NCBI RefSeq assembly: GCF_000014945.1
Contig: NC_008553.1
Span: forward strand, 744,001 to 808,000
Origin: Methanothrix thermoacetophila PT
Lineage (GTDB): Archaea > Halobacteriota > Methanosarcinia > Methanotrichales > Methanotrichaceae
Direction of reading: 5' to 3'
Length of the DNA: 64,000 nt
This document shows, piece by piece, positions 42,874 to 51,526 of the stretch. Position 1 is the first letter of the stretch, and the number at the start of each line of letters is the position of its first letter. Both the position numbers and the translations under genes were made by a program. The notes beneath the pieces were generated by a model, which was given only the letters and a program-made list of their open reading frames with translations, did not search any database and was not told the origin of the DNA.

Positions 42874-43815
42874 ATGAATAGTGAAGATGCACTCATGATG
42901 CTCAGGAGCGAGAATTACTTCGAGAGTCAGAAGGCCGCATGGGAGCTTGTGGGTATGGGAGAGAGCGCAGTTCCCGGACTTATCAAAGCGCTGGATGATC
43001 CCACACCCCATGTCCGCTACAGAGCCGCATGGGCTCTCGGCAAGATTGGTGATACAAGGGCGGTTGGGGCTCTATCGAGATGTCTGCTCGGCGATGATGA
43101 TCGAGCGGTGAGAGAGTGGTCTGCAGCCGCACTCGAGGCGATTGGGGATCCATCTGCTGTCCCTGCTCTCGTCCAGGCCATCAGATCTGACTCAGCGAAA
43201 GATGTTCGCCTCAGAGCTGCTGCCGCACTGCGAGGTATGCGTGCAGAGGCCGCGCTGATAGATCTGCTGAATGACACTGACCCCATGGTGAGGAGCATGG
43301 CGATCACTGCGCTCGCCAGGCTGAAATCCAGGGAGGCTCTCCCCGCAGCCACAGCTCTCCTGCGCGATGAGGACCCGGAGGTCAGACGGAGGACAGCTGG
43401 CTTCATGGGAGAGCTCGCGATAGATGACATAGCAGATCTCCTCGCCCCACTTCTCGGCGACGAGTATCTGGACGTGCGGGTTGAGGCTGTGAAGGCTCTC
43501 GGACGCATACGCACAGATCGTGCATGCGATCTTGTTGTGTCTGCCCTCGGTGACGAAAACCCCGAGATACGGCTCTGCGCCGTGACAACGCTGGGCGAGA
43601 TGGCCAATCCGAAAGCTCTAACCCCGCTTATAGGTGTCATGCTCGGAGAAGATCTGGAGGAGATCAGAGCCTGGGCTGCCTGGTCTCTCGGAGAGATAAA
43701 TGATCCGAGGGCCATAGAGCCGCTCAAGAGAGCATGCAGCTCAGACCAGTGCCCAGAGATCGTCAGGGAGAAGGCCAGAGCATCACTGAGAGAGGTCTAT
43801 GGCCTGGATCTCTGA
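42874..43815 (+). CDS. HEAT-repeat (PBS-lyase type) protein
   Basis: A 313-residue protein of about nine tandem ~31-residue helical repeats. Each contains a D-x-x-VR-x-x-A-A-x-ALG core, for example PHVRYRAAWALGKIGD, AVREWSAAALEAIGD, PEIRLCAVTTLGEMAN and EEIRAWAAWSLGEIND. Such solenoids bind other proteins, and the phycobilisome-lyase-like subtype is widespread in methanogens with no fixed partner. The ATG at 42874 has GAGAGGTG upstream; GTG 42862 is too close to it. No membrane segment. Partner unknown. Confidence 0.88.
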   Translation: MNSEDALMMLRSENYFESQKAAWELVGMGESAVPGLIKALDDPTPHVRYRAAWALGKIGDTRAVGALSRCLLGDDDRAVREWSAAALEAIGDPSAVPALVQAIRSDSAKDVRLRAAAALRGMRAEAALIDLLNDTDPMVRSMAITALARLKSREALPAATALLRDEDPEVRRRTAGFMGELAIDDIADLLAPLLGDEYLDVRVEAVKALGRIRTDRACDLVVSALGDENPEIRLCAVTTLGEMANPKALTPLIGVMLGEDLEEIRAWAAWSLGEINDPRAIEPLKRACSSDQCPEIVREKARASLREVYGLDL

Positions 43816-43864
43816 TGATCGCATCCCACAGAGAGGTTGAGAGATCTCTCCGGAGCTTTTCGCA

Positions 43865-44317
43865 TCACGCCTTGAGATCGGATGTGCAGTAGGGACATCT
43901 TACCGCAGCCAGAGGTATGCTCTCCCTGCAGTACGGGCATTCCTTCGTGTTCGGCTCAGGCGGTGCTGGTGCTTTCTTCATGGCATTGATGCGTCTTATG
44001 ACGATGAATATGGCCAGCGCCACTATTATAAAGTTTATTATGGTGTTTATGAACAGTCCGTAGTTTATCGTCGGAGCCCCAGCCGCCTGGGCAGCCGCAA
44101 GCGACGGATATACCTTTCCGTCCAGTGCTATGAACAGATCCGTGAAGTTCACTCTTCCCAGGATGAGACCCAGCGGCGGCATTATTATGTCCCTGACAAG
44201 CGAGTTGACGATCGCCCCGAAGGCCACTCCGATTATTATGCCCACTGCCATGTCCACGGCGTTGCCCTTCACCGCGAACTCCTTGAACTCATCAATAAAC
44301 CCCACAAAGATCACCAT
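43865..44317 (-). CDS. mscL: Large-conductance mechanosensitive channel MscL with zinc-ribbon tail
   Basis: A 150-residue channel subunit. The N-terminal [28 protein letters not shown] is the amphipathic start and first pore helix. [16 protein letters not shown] follows, then the second helix [22 protein letters not shown]. After that comes [25 protein letters not shown], a CxxC...CxxC zinc ribbon absent from classical bacterial MscL but seen in some homologs. The channel opens under membrane tension and releases solutes after osmotic downshock. The gene stands alone. Confidence 0.95.
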   Translation of the reverse strand: MVIFVGFIDEFKEFAVKGNAVDMAVGIIIGVAFGAIVNSLVRDIIMPPLGLILGRVNFTDLFIALDGKVYPSLAAAQAAGAPTINYGLFINTIINFIIVALAIFIVIRRINAMKKAPAPPEPNTKECPYCRESIPLAAVRCPYCTSDLKA

Positions 44318-44474
44318 GATTCTTTGAGTCGGTAGTTTGATAAATAGCTTCCCAGTGGTTGGCCTGCCTCAGACGCGTAGATAAACGAAAAAGCAATAAA
44401 TTCGGGCAGTTCCCAACCATAAAACAGGCTGTGGGGTTAGAGAGATGGCAGAACAGCTTTCCGGATATTGATGC

Positions 44475-44484
44475 TTATATAAAA
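44475..44484 (+). promoter_or_regulatory. TATA box for the phosphatase-superfamily gene
   Basis: TTATATAAAA, about 45 nt before the TTG at 44523, leaving a short leader that contains GAGGG at 44509-44513. Confidence 0.55.
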
Positions 44485-44522
44485 TATCGTCAGTATTGTG
44501 TGATCTTCGAGGGCGAACTTTA

Positions 44523-45302
44523 TTGGCAGTGAAGACAATCTCAAACCAGAACATCATGAGAACTGTAAGCCAGATAGACATCGCGCCGAGCATAGCGAAG
44601 GTGCTTGGATTTCATCTCCCACATCCTGATGGCAGGCCGATAGAGGAGATAGGGCGGTGGAGATGTCAGAGGGCGATTCTGATAATAGTCGATAGTCTTG
44701 GGTATGAGCTTTACAGATCATTTCTGCCGCACCTGAGGCACATGAGGGAGATCGCTGCATCAGGATTCCTGTTCAGAGCTCTACATGTTGCAGATCACAC
44801 ATCTCCTGCCATAGCATCGATACTCAGCGGGCTCACACCAGAGCATCACGGCATATACGATACAGAGAGCGCCAAGAGATCGCCGATTCTGAGCATACCT
44901 GAGATGGCGAGCTCAGCCGGTCTCAGATCCGCGGTAATAATGGAGAAGGGTGGCGCAGAGGTCTACGACGGGTTGATAGAGTACATAGGCGCTGTCCCGA
45001 GAACACTCCCTCCAGATGAGTTCGATCACCACATCTGCAGGCTCACCCTCGAGGCGCTCTCCACAGACCCGAATCTTGTTGTGTCATACTTCATAGGTCT
45101 GGACAAGGCAGCGCACAACGGTCTGCATCTCGACGGATTCGTTCGAGCTGCCGTCTCCATAGATGCTCAAGTGGGGAAGATATTCAACAGAGCAGGCCCG
45201 GAGACGATGATGGTAATCGTCGGGGATCATCCCGTTCATGCAGGGCACATGAAGAATGATGACGACAAGAATGTGGCTCTGATAATCGGAAAGATCGCAT
45301 GA
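44523..45302 (+). CDS. Alkaline phosphatase/phosphodiesterase superfamily enzyme
   Basis: A ~259-residue protein of the alkaline phosphatase fold. AILIIVDSLGYELYRSFLPHL has the first metal-binding Asp, HVADHTSPAIASILSGLTPEHHGI has the Thr/Ser nucleophile region, YFIGLDKAAHNGLHLDGF has metal ligands, and VIVGDHPVHAGHM is the final Asp-His pair. The protein is smaller than most family members and has no signal peptide. Substrate unknown; phosphonoacetate hydrolase-like or nucleotide-pyrophosphatase-like activity is possible. TTG 44523 follows GAGGG; GTG 44529 and ATG 44556 are alternatives. Confidence 0.8.
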   Translation: MAVKTISNQNIMRTVSQIDIAPSIAKVLGFHLPHPDGRPIEEIGRWRCQRAILIIVDSLGYELYRSFLPHLRHMREIAASGFLFRALHVADHTSPAIASILSGLTPEHHGIYDTESAKRSPILSIPEMASSAGLRSAVIMEKGGAEVYDGLIEYIGAVPRTLPPDEFDHHICRLTLEALSTDPNLVVSYFIGLDKAAHNGLHLDGFVRAAVSIDAQVGKIFNRAGPETMMVIVGDHPVHAGHMKNDDDKNVALIIGKIA

Positions 45303-45406
45303 AACGCCGGCGGGCCGGATTCGCAGCAGTGTTTGCGGCCGGCAGGATCTGCGCACTGATCGGTTTTGATTTTGCAGCAAATATGGCACACTGCCGGAGC
45401 AACTCA

Positions 45407-45991
45407 TTACGGCGAGAGTCTCAGGAGGGCGTCGTCGAACCATCTCCTCGCCCTTCTCACAGCATCTGGATCATCTGTGCCCATGTAACCGCTTTCCTTC
45501 AACTCTATTAGTGCCTCAGTAAGAGTTTTCACAGCCTCGATCGAGCCAGGGCAGCTGGTGTGTACCTTCACAGCATCCTCAGATCCGTAAATCCCCAGGA
45601 ACGGAAATATCCGGCACGACCATGGCCTGGCCTCGTAGATCCTGCAGCCTTTTGTAGATTGATCGTAGAACCTGCACGGCCTGGTGTGCTTCATCGCAAG
45701 AAAACTCTTCCCGGTTTCTGAGACCCTGCGGGCAGCATACCGCTTCATGGCCCTGCTTGGCGTTATCCTGAGATGCCTGGCGATCCTCCTGACGTCATCC
45801 TCCCTCAGCTTAATCGGATCTCCAGTTGTGCAGCAGGTGCCGCAGCGTTTGCAGACGAATAGCATGTGGCACGCGATCCGGTAGTAGTCTGCCTCAGACA
45901 GCGTTGGAACGAGAGGATCCTCTGCCCTCGGATCGCCAAGCATCGATGTCGCCTCCATCAGCTTTATTGCTATCTCCCTCGGAGTTGTCAT
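45407..45991 (-). CDS. YkgJ-family cysteine cluster protein
   Basis: A 194-residue protein. FVCKRCGTCCTTGDPIKLREDDVRRIARHL is the YkgJ/UPF0153 signature (CxxCGxCC). RPCRFYDQSTKGCRIYEARPWSCRIFPFL supplies three more conserved cysteines, and a late Cys in VHTSCPGSI completes the likely zinc or iron-sulfur site. The role of the family is unknown; an oxidoreductase or metal-handling function is often suggested. The 5' part (TTPREIAIKLMEATSML) is a helix. It is convergent with the phosphatase-superfamily gene across a 104-nt gap. Confidence 0.83.
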   Translation of the reverse strand: MTTPREIAIKLMEATSMLGDPRAEDPLVPTLSEADYYRIACHMLFVCKRCGTCCTTGDPIKLREDDVRRIARHLRITPSRAMKRYAARRVSETGKSFLAMKHTRPCRFYDQSTKGCRIYEARPWSCRIFPFLGIYGSEDAVKVHTSCPGSIEAVKTLTEALIELKESGYMGTDDPDAVRRARRWFDDALLRLSP

Positions 45992-46052
45992 CCGAACCTC
46001 ACTGTCTTCATGTACCACACGCACACAACCTGATCACGATGTGGATTTGCAT

Positions 46053-46715
46053 TCAGACCTGCCCTGCCCTCACGTACCCCTCACCGGTCATTTCAGCCTT
46101 CCCTGTGAGGATGGCGTCTTCCAGCACATCAGAGAGGTCGGGCTCGCTTATGTCTATTCCGTAAAATCTCTTAAGACGATTGCGTATCTCCTCCATTCCC
46201 AGAGGATTGTCGGAGAGAACACGCTCGACAAAGCCTAGCATCTCCTCATGGAAGGCCCATGGATAGACTATCCACCTCCATCTGTGAACGATCTCAGAGC
46301 AGTAATCGGGCTCCACCTTGCTGGAAACCTTGTGATGCAGCACGCCTGTTTTGACTTCAGCAGGCCCCAGGCTCCAGAGATAATCCAGCGCGGCGCTGAG
46401 CGTATCCCCTGTGTCGGTCACGTCATCCACGACAAGAACACTCATGTTTGAGATGCTCACAGATAGTGGAAAACGTATCGTGGCCCTCTCGAGCTTGTTA
46501 GCCGCAACCCCCCATCTCTCGATCCTTATGCTCGTGAGCTGCGTGTGCAGAAGGCGGTCGCAGACCACCCTCGCGGGAACAAACCCGCCCCGACCTATTG
46601 CGACCACAAGATCCGGACGGTATCCGGAGGATTTTATACGAGATGCAAGCTCCCGCTCCAGCCCGTAAGCCTCCTCCCATGATACAACCTGGCAATCAAA
46701 CTGCTCTTCGATCAT
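46053..46715 (-). CDS. Purine-type phosphoribosyltransferase with winged C-terminus
   Basis: A 220-residue protein. Residues 1-140 are a type I phosphoribosyltransferase: PDLVVAIGRGGFVPARVVCDRLL, the PRPP-binding VLVVDDVTDTGDTLSAALDYL, and WRWIVYPWAFHEEM near the active-site aromatic. Xanthine/hypoxanthine-guanine enzymes are the closest type. The last ~70 residues (VLSDNPLGMEEIRNRLKRFYGID, SDVLEDAILTGKAEMTGEGYVRAG) form a separate helical, winged-helix-like module. It salvages a purine base in the cytoplasm; the added domain might regulate it. The ATG at 46715 is preferred over upstream non-conserved codons. Confidence 0.85.
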   Translation of the reverse strand: MIEEQFDCQVVSWEEAYGLERELASRIKSSGYRPDLVVAIGRGGFVPARVVCDRLLHTQLTSIRIERWGVAANKLERATIRFPLSVSISNMSVLVVDDVTDTGDTLSAALDYLWSLGPAEVKTGVLHHKVSSKVEPDYCSEIVHRWRWIVYPWAFHEEMLGFVERVLSDNPLGMEEIRNRLKRFYGIDISEPDLSDVLEDAILTGKAEMTGEGYVRAGQV

Positions 46716-46973
46716 CAAAAGAACTGACACGCTAATGGATAAAATAGCTTGCAGAGGTGAGAATGGTATAAGTCCCACGATCAAAAGGATTGAAGACAAA
46801 CGTCCTCCCCATATCATCTGCAATGCTCCTGCAATATGCACACGCATCGCCTGCATCCGGTGCATGCATTGGCTTAACGGTGCTTAACGGTATATCTCAG
46901 GAGTATCGATTCAATCACCAGCTTTCAGCCTGAGGCGGGACTGAAGCCGGATCGCGAATGTGCAGAGGCCTTT
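46716..46973. other. Short intergenic region with a tandem repeat
   Basis: About 260 nt. A tandem duplication GCTTAACGGTGCTTAACGGT occurs near 46870-46890. A TATA-like element (CTATTTTATC on the minus strand, about 46745) likely serves the phosphoribosyltransferase gene. Confidence 0.35.
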
Positions 46974-47303
46974 TCACTGCTCTGAGATCTCCGCCTCATC
47001 TCTCAGCCTCTCAATCAAACTTCTGATCATGCCTTTCGTCCTCTCCGCGCTCTCGCAGTGCGATGCTATCTTCGGGCTGCAGATGCTCAGTATATCCATC
47101 ACCCTGTCTGCAAGCCTGTACCGGCCTGCATCCTCCAGCCTCTCTAGGAGCCTGGCGAGCATCGCGCCGAATCTCCTGCACTCCTCGATATCGCAGAGCG
47201 CAGCATCATGCCTCTCGTACAGATCCTCAAGCTCATTTATGAGATCCAAGAGGAACTCCCTTTCATCGGGATTTTGTGATGAGCCCGTCAAACCACCCGC
47301 CAC
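46974..47303 (-). CDS. Helical protein of unknown function, downstream of larA
   Basis: A 109-residue helix-rich protein (EREFLLDLINELEDLYERHDAALCDIEECRRF, given in part) with three cysteines and a charged C-terminus. I do not recognise it. It follows larA by 17 nt on the same strand, so it is probably co-transcribed. It starts with GTG at 47303; a TTG five codons later is another choice. Whether it acts with the LarA-type enzyme is unknown. Confidence 0.5.
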   Translation of the reverse strand: MAGGLTGSSQNPDEREFLLDLINELEDLYERHDAALCDIEECRRFGAMLARLLERLEDAGRYRLADRVMDILSICSPKIASHCESAERTKGMIRSLIERLRDEAEISEQ

Positions 47304-47320
47304 AGCTGCTCATCTTCGAA

Positions 47321-48523
47321 TTACCCCGTCCTTGTCAGCGTGAGGTCCCCGTGAGGGATGAGCACGGTCCTCGCATCCCTTCCGTGCGCGCTCCACGCGA
47401 GCTCAAGCGCCTCCTCTATGGTCCTCACCGGCGTGAAGAAGCACATCTCAGCCACGTCTCTGGGTATCGATGATACCAGAACAAGGTTGTTCCTGAGGGC
47501 CAGCTCTGCTATGTAAGCTGCCTTGTGCCCCCCAAACTCGTACTCTCTTGCGAAGCGCTCGACGCACTCCTCAGGCGTGGAGCATTCTCTCGCCCATCGC
47601 TCGAAGACCCTGTTGCCCAGCCCCTCAGCACACTCTGCCAGGAGTATTATGGTCCCGCCAGGAGCTGCGGCGCCCTTTGCATTCTCCAGCGCCTTCACCG
47701 CCTGATAGAGGTTGATATCCTTAGGCCTGCCTCCTGCGCATGTTATGACTATCTCCGCAGGCTTCACCTCACGCAGGTACATCCTGTCAACGACCGATGC
47801 ACCAGCGCGATGCGCCTTTATGTAATCGCCAGCCACTGCCGAGACGATCTCCTTTCTGCTGTTCAGCACGACATTGAGTATGAGATCGAGTCCTGCTATG
47901 CCTGCTGCTTCCTCCATGTCCTGCCTCACAGGGCTGTCGAGAAATCCAGAGCGCGCCCTCGGCTCTCTCATCATCATGTGGTTGTGATGTATCGAGCGCT
48001 CCGATGACACCCCGGGAAGAAGAGCCTTTGCGCCGCCGCTGTATCCGGCGTAGTAGTGGTACTCTATGTTGCCTGTGCCTATTATCAGATCTGAAGACTC
48101 CACCAGATCGAAGATCTCGACCGGTGTGCCTTTGCTGGTTTCACCAAGATGCACGCATCTCGATGCATCATGCTGGAAATGCGGAAGTCTCACACATCCG
48201 CGCAGAAGATGCCTGACCTCATCCTCGGTCATGCGCCGATGTGTTCCAAGGGCAAAAACGACCCTCAGGTCCTTCACTCCTACACCCTTAAGCCTGCGCA
48301 CGAGGGGCGGAAGTATCCTGTGGCTAGGAGATGGTCGGGTGATGTCGCTCACGATCACCGCTGCACTCCTGCCAGAGAGATCCTCCAGGCCGGCGCCAAT
48401 GGGCGAGTCCAGAGCTCTCTCTATCTCGCCATCATGCGCTGGTGGCAGCTCGTTCGGCCTGAGAACCTCCCAGCCATCCTGCAGCTTGATCCGCACAGAT
48501 GAATTTCCATAGCCGAGAAGCAT
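47321..48523 (-). CDS. larA: LarA-family nickel-pincer racemase/epimerase
   Basis: A 400-residue enzyme of the lactate racemase superfamily. It shows IVSDITRPSPSH (substrate-binding Arg), VFALGTHRRMTEDE (catalytic His), and IEYHYYAGYSGGAKALLPGVSS, where a His and the Lys that carries the pincer cofactor are found. Homologs racemise or epimerise 2-hydroxy acids; many archaeal members act on other substrates and none is evident here. No larB, larC or larE, needed for the Ni-pincer nucleotide, is nearby. ATG 48523 is chosen over 48538 because the TATA-like TTAATTAGA suggests a leaderless mRNA. Confidence 0.87.
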   Translation of the reverse strand: MLLGYGNSSVRIKLQDGWEVLRPNELPPAHDGEIERALDSPIGAGLEDLSGRSAAVIVSDITRPSPSHRILPPLVRRLKGVGVKDLRVVFALGTHRRMTEDEVRHLLRGCVRLPHFQHDASRCVHLGETSKGTPVEIFDLVESSDLIIGTGNIEYHYYAGYSGGAKALLPGVSSERSIHHNHMMMREPRARSGFLDSPVRQDMEEAAGIAGLDLILNVVLNSRKEIVSAVAGDYIKAHRAGASVVDRMYLREVKPAEIVITCAGGRPKDINLYQAVKALENAKGAAAPGGTIILLAECAEGLGNRVFERWARECSTPEECVERFAREYEFGGHKAAYIAELALRNNLVLVSSIPRDVAEMCFFTPVRTIEEALELAWSAHGRDARTVLIPHGDLTLTRTG

Positions 48524-49365
48524 GTTTATTAACACCATAAGATCTAATTAAAGTAAGGGTCTTCTTGTATCTCGCGCCTTATGAAGGTTTCAATCCGCAT
48601 TTTTCCAGGAACTCAGGGAAACGATTTGATTTAGGGTGCCCCTATCGTCTGGTTTATCAGAGGTGAATACTTTTATGCGCATTGTGCCACTTCCAAGTGC
48701 TGTTGCAGGGGATTTCGATCTGCCATGGTAATTGGACGAACCCACAGCGTTCCCATGCCAACAACTACGTGTGCTGCTATGAGATGGTATTAGGAGAGGA
48801 GGCGCCTGCCCCAATGCAAGCGCCAGATGGCATCGCTCGAGCCTTTCTCAGCATATCGGGAAACCTGTGAGTCAGGTAAAGGAGGTCAAGCCGCGTGCCA
48901 ATGCTACGTCATCTTACTAGGTAATAAAGATTTTGATTATAGTATTACAAAACCAGCCACCTGGTGGTATACTCATATCATTGAGGATCAGTGCAACCTC
49001 GAGGGTGATTTTGTACTCATGCCATTGAGATAAGCCACAATGCTCTCTCATCCGTTCCTCGGAGATTGTGCCACTACATGCTGATTGCTGAAGCCTGTTT
49101 GGTTATTCGATCCTGCGGCCCACATGAGCCATGCAGTTAGTAATGGATTTGGATGCATAACAGCCCATTCGGTGATACAAGCCACAATGTGATACCTGGA
49201 GGGATTCCTCCTCGAGACTCCCAACAGCCGCGAGGATCTGTCCGGATAAGAGATGAATTCAGAGATCTGTGGCTTACTCCTTGTGGATGGAGAAGATACT
49301 CGATCCTTATTCGGACACGTCCAGCCGAGATAACCTATAAGTAATATGCATGCTCTCAGAAACAC
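48524..49365. other. 840-nt gene-poor region with repeats
   Basis: No ORF with a ribosome site is convincing. It contains a MITE-1 copy (49234-49322), a degenerate repeat near 49078-49120 related to 32755-32800, and an AT-rich tract at 48915-48950. A TATA-like CTATAAGT (49335-49342) precedes the next gene. Confidence 0.45.
49234..49322 (-). mobile_element. MITE-1 copy d (89 bp), reverse orientation
   Basis: Ends GGATCTGTCCGGATAAGAG and CTTATTCGGACACGTCC are inverted repeats. The flanks AGCCGCGA (49226-49233) and AGCCGAGA (49323-49330) match at 7 of 8. In reverse complement, the interior aligns with the copy at 23656-23743 (AGCCACAGATCTCTGAATTC). Confidence 0.75.
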
Positions 49366-49611
49366 ATGCTTCCTCCTGTGCTCCTGGATATCGCGGCAGC
49401 TCTGATCGGAGCCGGCGTACTGATAAGCGTCATAAACAATCGGATTGGTTCTGTGAGCATAGGCCTGGGATCCGCGACCATGGGCGTTGTGCTCCTCTCG
49501 AACGTTCCCCAGGGATGGGAGATGGTTGCTCTGGGATTCTTTGGTATCGCTGTGCTCGCAGGGCTCTGGATGATATCAGTCGGCTTCAAGCAAGCTGGAG
49601 ATAATTCCTGA
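49366..49611 (+). CDS. Small three-helix membrane protein, unknown function
   Basis: An 81-residue hydrophobic protein with three predicted helices: LLDIAAALIGAGVLISVI, VSIGLGSATMGVVLLS and MVALGFFGIAVLAGLWMISVGF. A TATA-like box 25-30 nt before the ATG supports leaderless expression. I do not recognise a family. It has no cysteine or charged residue inside the membrane segments that would hint at activity. A MITE-1 lies 40 nt upstream. Confidence 0.6.
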   Translation: MLPPVLLDIAAALIGAGVLISVINNRIGSVSIGLGSATMGVVLLSNVPQGWEMVALGFFGIAVLAGLWMISVGFKQAGDNS

Positions 49612-49965
49612 AACCGTGTGGATCTTCTAAGATATCATGTGGGGTTCTGAGGATCTGTTCTTAGCTGTGAGGGTACGTCACTGGTTCTCAAATGGCCACT
49701 GGTAGCGCATGCACACCACGCCATTGCAACGGATCTTCTCGATTCTGACATATCGTGCCAGTCGATTGATAATAATCACATGAAGGTCGTGTGATGGGTT
49801 CACTGACTGGATTTTCCGAAATTCCGCAGCCCTGGCGTAAACAGATCGCAAATCCTGGGATGCCCCCTGCGGGCTGGGTTTAACGATATGAGGACACGAT
49901 CCGCAGGAGAATGTTGCAAAAATGAAAGATATCAGGAGATGCTCTGAACATCTGGCCATCAAATG
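49612..49965. other. Intergenic region, no recognisable signal
   Basis: About 350 nt with short, non-conserved open frames only. I see no RNA gene, repeat or promoter that can be assigned. Confidence 0.35.
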
Positions 49966-50334
49966 CTATGGCGGGAGCTCTCCGCTGTTCTGCATCCTCT
50001 TTATCTGATTTCTGACCGTAGTTTGCGAGTAATTCACCAAGCTCGCAATCTCCTGTACAGATGGTCTCGGATCAAGCGCCCATAGCTGCTTTATCTTCTC
50101 CAGAGCCTCTTTGTCCTCCGAAAGTCGCACTCTTCTCGAGATCTTGCCCTCGGATACGGGGTTGCCTGCCGAACCTGCATCATGGACAAACTCCAGTGCC
50201 TTCGGAGAGATGCCCTTGAGGATCAGCTCAGAGGCCAGCCTCTTAAGTGTTTTCCTTTGAAGTATGGCCTCCGCCTCCAGCCCCATATAAGCCTCAGGCG
50301 TTATCTCGATCCTGGTATATCGACCACTTGGCAT
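49966..50334 (-). CDS. Winged or helix-turn-helix DNA-binding protein
   Basis: A 122-residue protein. The first 50 residues (MPSGRYTRIEITPEAYMGLEAEAILQ, in part) resemble a ribbon-helix or short dimerisation module. The last 50 (DPRPSVQEIASLVNYSQTTVRNQIKRMQNSGELPP, in part) read as a helix-turn-helix: helix, turn at VNYSQTTV, recognition helix NQIKRM. It is probably a transcription regulator whose targets are unknown. ATG 50334 is chosen because the frame upstream contains a MITE-1 and lacks coding character. It stands alone. Confidence 0.6.
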   Translation of the reverse strand: MPSGRYTRIEITPEAYMGLEAEAILQRKTLKRLASELILKGISPKALEFVHDAGSAGNPVSEGKISRRVRLSEDKEALEKIKQLWALDPRPSVQEIASLVNYSQTTVRNQIKRMQNSGELPP

Positions 50335-50478
50335 CGAACCAGATCGCCTCTTGTAAACTGGAATATAACAGTGCAGAATACCAGTAGTAGAAAAGATAGA
50401 TAAGATCTTTTTGGTGACGTCGGGATCCTGTCGCGACCCATGCCCTAGAGAACAACTCCGCATTGCCTCTCGTAATCG

Positions 50479-50568
50479 GGACCTGTCTGGATAAGAGCCA
50501 AAGCCAGAGATCTGGACGTACCGCTTCTGCAGGTCGGAAAAGCAACTGATCCTTATTTGGACATATCC
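50479..50568 (-). mobile_element. MITE-1 copy e (90 bp), reverse orientation
   Basis: Ends GGACCTGTCTGGATAAGAG and CCTTATTTGGACATATCC. In reverse complement its right end (TCTTATCCAGACAGGTCC) matches copy b at 32131-32220. The flanks CGTAATCG and CTTAATCA agree at 6 of 8, an aged duplication. It lies upstream of the helix-turn-helix gene. Confidence 0.7.
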
Positions 50569-50581
50569 CTTAATCATAATG

Positions 50582-50699
50582 CGCTCCTATGTGTTCACCA
50601 AGTTGGCTGGCATGCAAGACGGTCAATGTTCGCAATTCATTTGCGAGTCGCGCATCACATGGCCAATGTCTCCAGGCAAATTATCAGATGGCAAGAGTG
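50582..50699 (+). mobile_element. Degenerate MITE-3 copy
   Basis: Begins CGCTCCTATGTGTTCAC and ends ATCAGATGGCAAGAGTG. It aligns with the copies at 18213 and 26613 (CCAATGTCTCCAGGCAAATT against CCAGTGTCTCTTCTGGCAAG). No clear target duplication. It is 13 bp from MITE-1 copy e. Confidence 0.55.
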
Positions 50700-50788
50700 T
50701 CACGTCTGCAAGAGGATATGATGACATCGATGCGGAACGCGCAGCGGGAAGATGTCTCCAGGCAAGTTATCAGATGGCAAGAGTGTCA
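50666..50788 (+). repeat. 37-bp direct duplication of a MITE-3 end
   Basis: The 37-nt unit at 50666-50702 recurs at 50752-50788 with one difference (A to G), a period of 86 nt. It contains GGCAAATTATCAGATGGCAA and GAGTGTCA. It overlaps the right end of the degenerate MITE-3. Confidence 0.7.
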
Positions 50789-50914
50789 GAATGGCGAAAG
50801 CATTCTATGACAAGCCGCTGGTAGACCCAAGCCAAAGAGATGCGATCCGCCCCTCCAAACACATGCCCGCCCGGTGCCCACAGCTTGAAGTACGATGCAG
50901 TATTAATTGATATC

Positions 50915-51526
50915 ATGATCCTTGGCATATCAGGCAGCCCGCGCAACAGGGCCACGGAGCATGTCCTCTCCAGGGCGCTGGAGATGCTGAGAGAGAGTGG
51001 ATTCGAGACTGAGCTATTCACAGTCAGAGGGAAAAACATAGGGTTTTGCAGGCACTGCGACTACTGCCTTAAAAACAAGACATGCGCGATAAAGGACGAC
51101 ATGTACGAGCTGTATCCTCTTCTTAAAAATGCAAGGGGGCTGATATTCGCAACCCCAGTTTATAACGGCGGTGTGAGCGCCCAGACCAAGGCGGTCATGG
51201 ACAGATGCAGGGCGCTGGTTGCAGCGGACTTCGACTTCTTCCGGGGAAAGGTCGGCATGGCGATAGCAGTGGGTGGTGACAGGATAGGCGGCCAGGAGGC
51301 AGCGATATACCAGATCATCACATTCTACATCCTGAACGGGGTAATTCCAGTAGGTGGGGGATCATTCGGGGCGAACCTCGGCGCCACATTCTGGTCGAGG
51401 GACACTCTTGAGGATGTGCAGAAGGACGAGGAGGGGTTCAGGTCCCTCAGGAAGACCGTGCGCCGGTTTGCGTCTCTCCTGAGGGATTTCGAGGAATTAC
51501 CGGCTAGACGAGCAGCACAGCGATGA
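50915..51526 (+). CDS. isf: Iron-sulfur flavoprotein (Isf) family protein
   Basis: A 203-residue protein. The flavodoxin-like FMN site is ILGISGSPRNRATEHVL. CRHCDYCLKNKTC is the compact C-x2-C-x2-C-x5-C [4Fe-4S] motif of Isf proteins, and FATPVYNGGVSAQTKAVMDRC completes the FMN site. Isf homologs in methanogens pass electrons from ferredoxin to FMN and can reduce oxygen or peroxide. ATG 50915 starts directly at the beta strand; the upstream frame is not conserved. The 3' end overlaps the convergent DUF1614 gene by 23 nt. Confidence 0.88.
   Translation: MILGISGSPRNRATEHVLSRALEMLRESGFETELFTVRGKNIGFCRHCDYCLKNKTCAIKDDMYELYPLLKNARGLIFATPVYNGGVSAQTKAVMDRCRALVAADFDFFRGKVGMAIAVGGDRIGGQEAAIYQIITFYILNGVIPVGGGSFGANLGATFWSRDTLEDVQKDEEGFRSLRKTVRRFASLLRDFEELPARRAAQR

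Noticed and set aside
45299-45511. ORF whose ATG overlaps the stop of the phosphatase-superfamily gene
   Set aside because: More than half is antisense to the YkgJ-family gene, and there is no ribosome site or recognisable domain; kept as unlikely despite the ATGA overlap.
48586-48605. GTTTCAATCCGCATTTTT resembling part of a CRISPR repeat
   Set aside because: It occurs once, with no spaced copies and no cas genes nearby, so there is no array.
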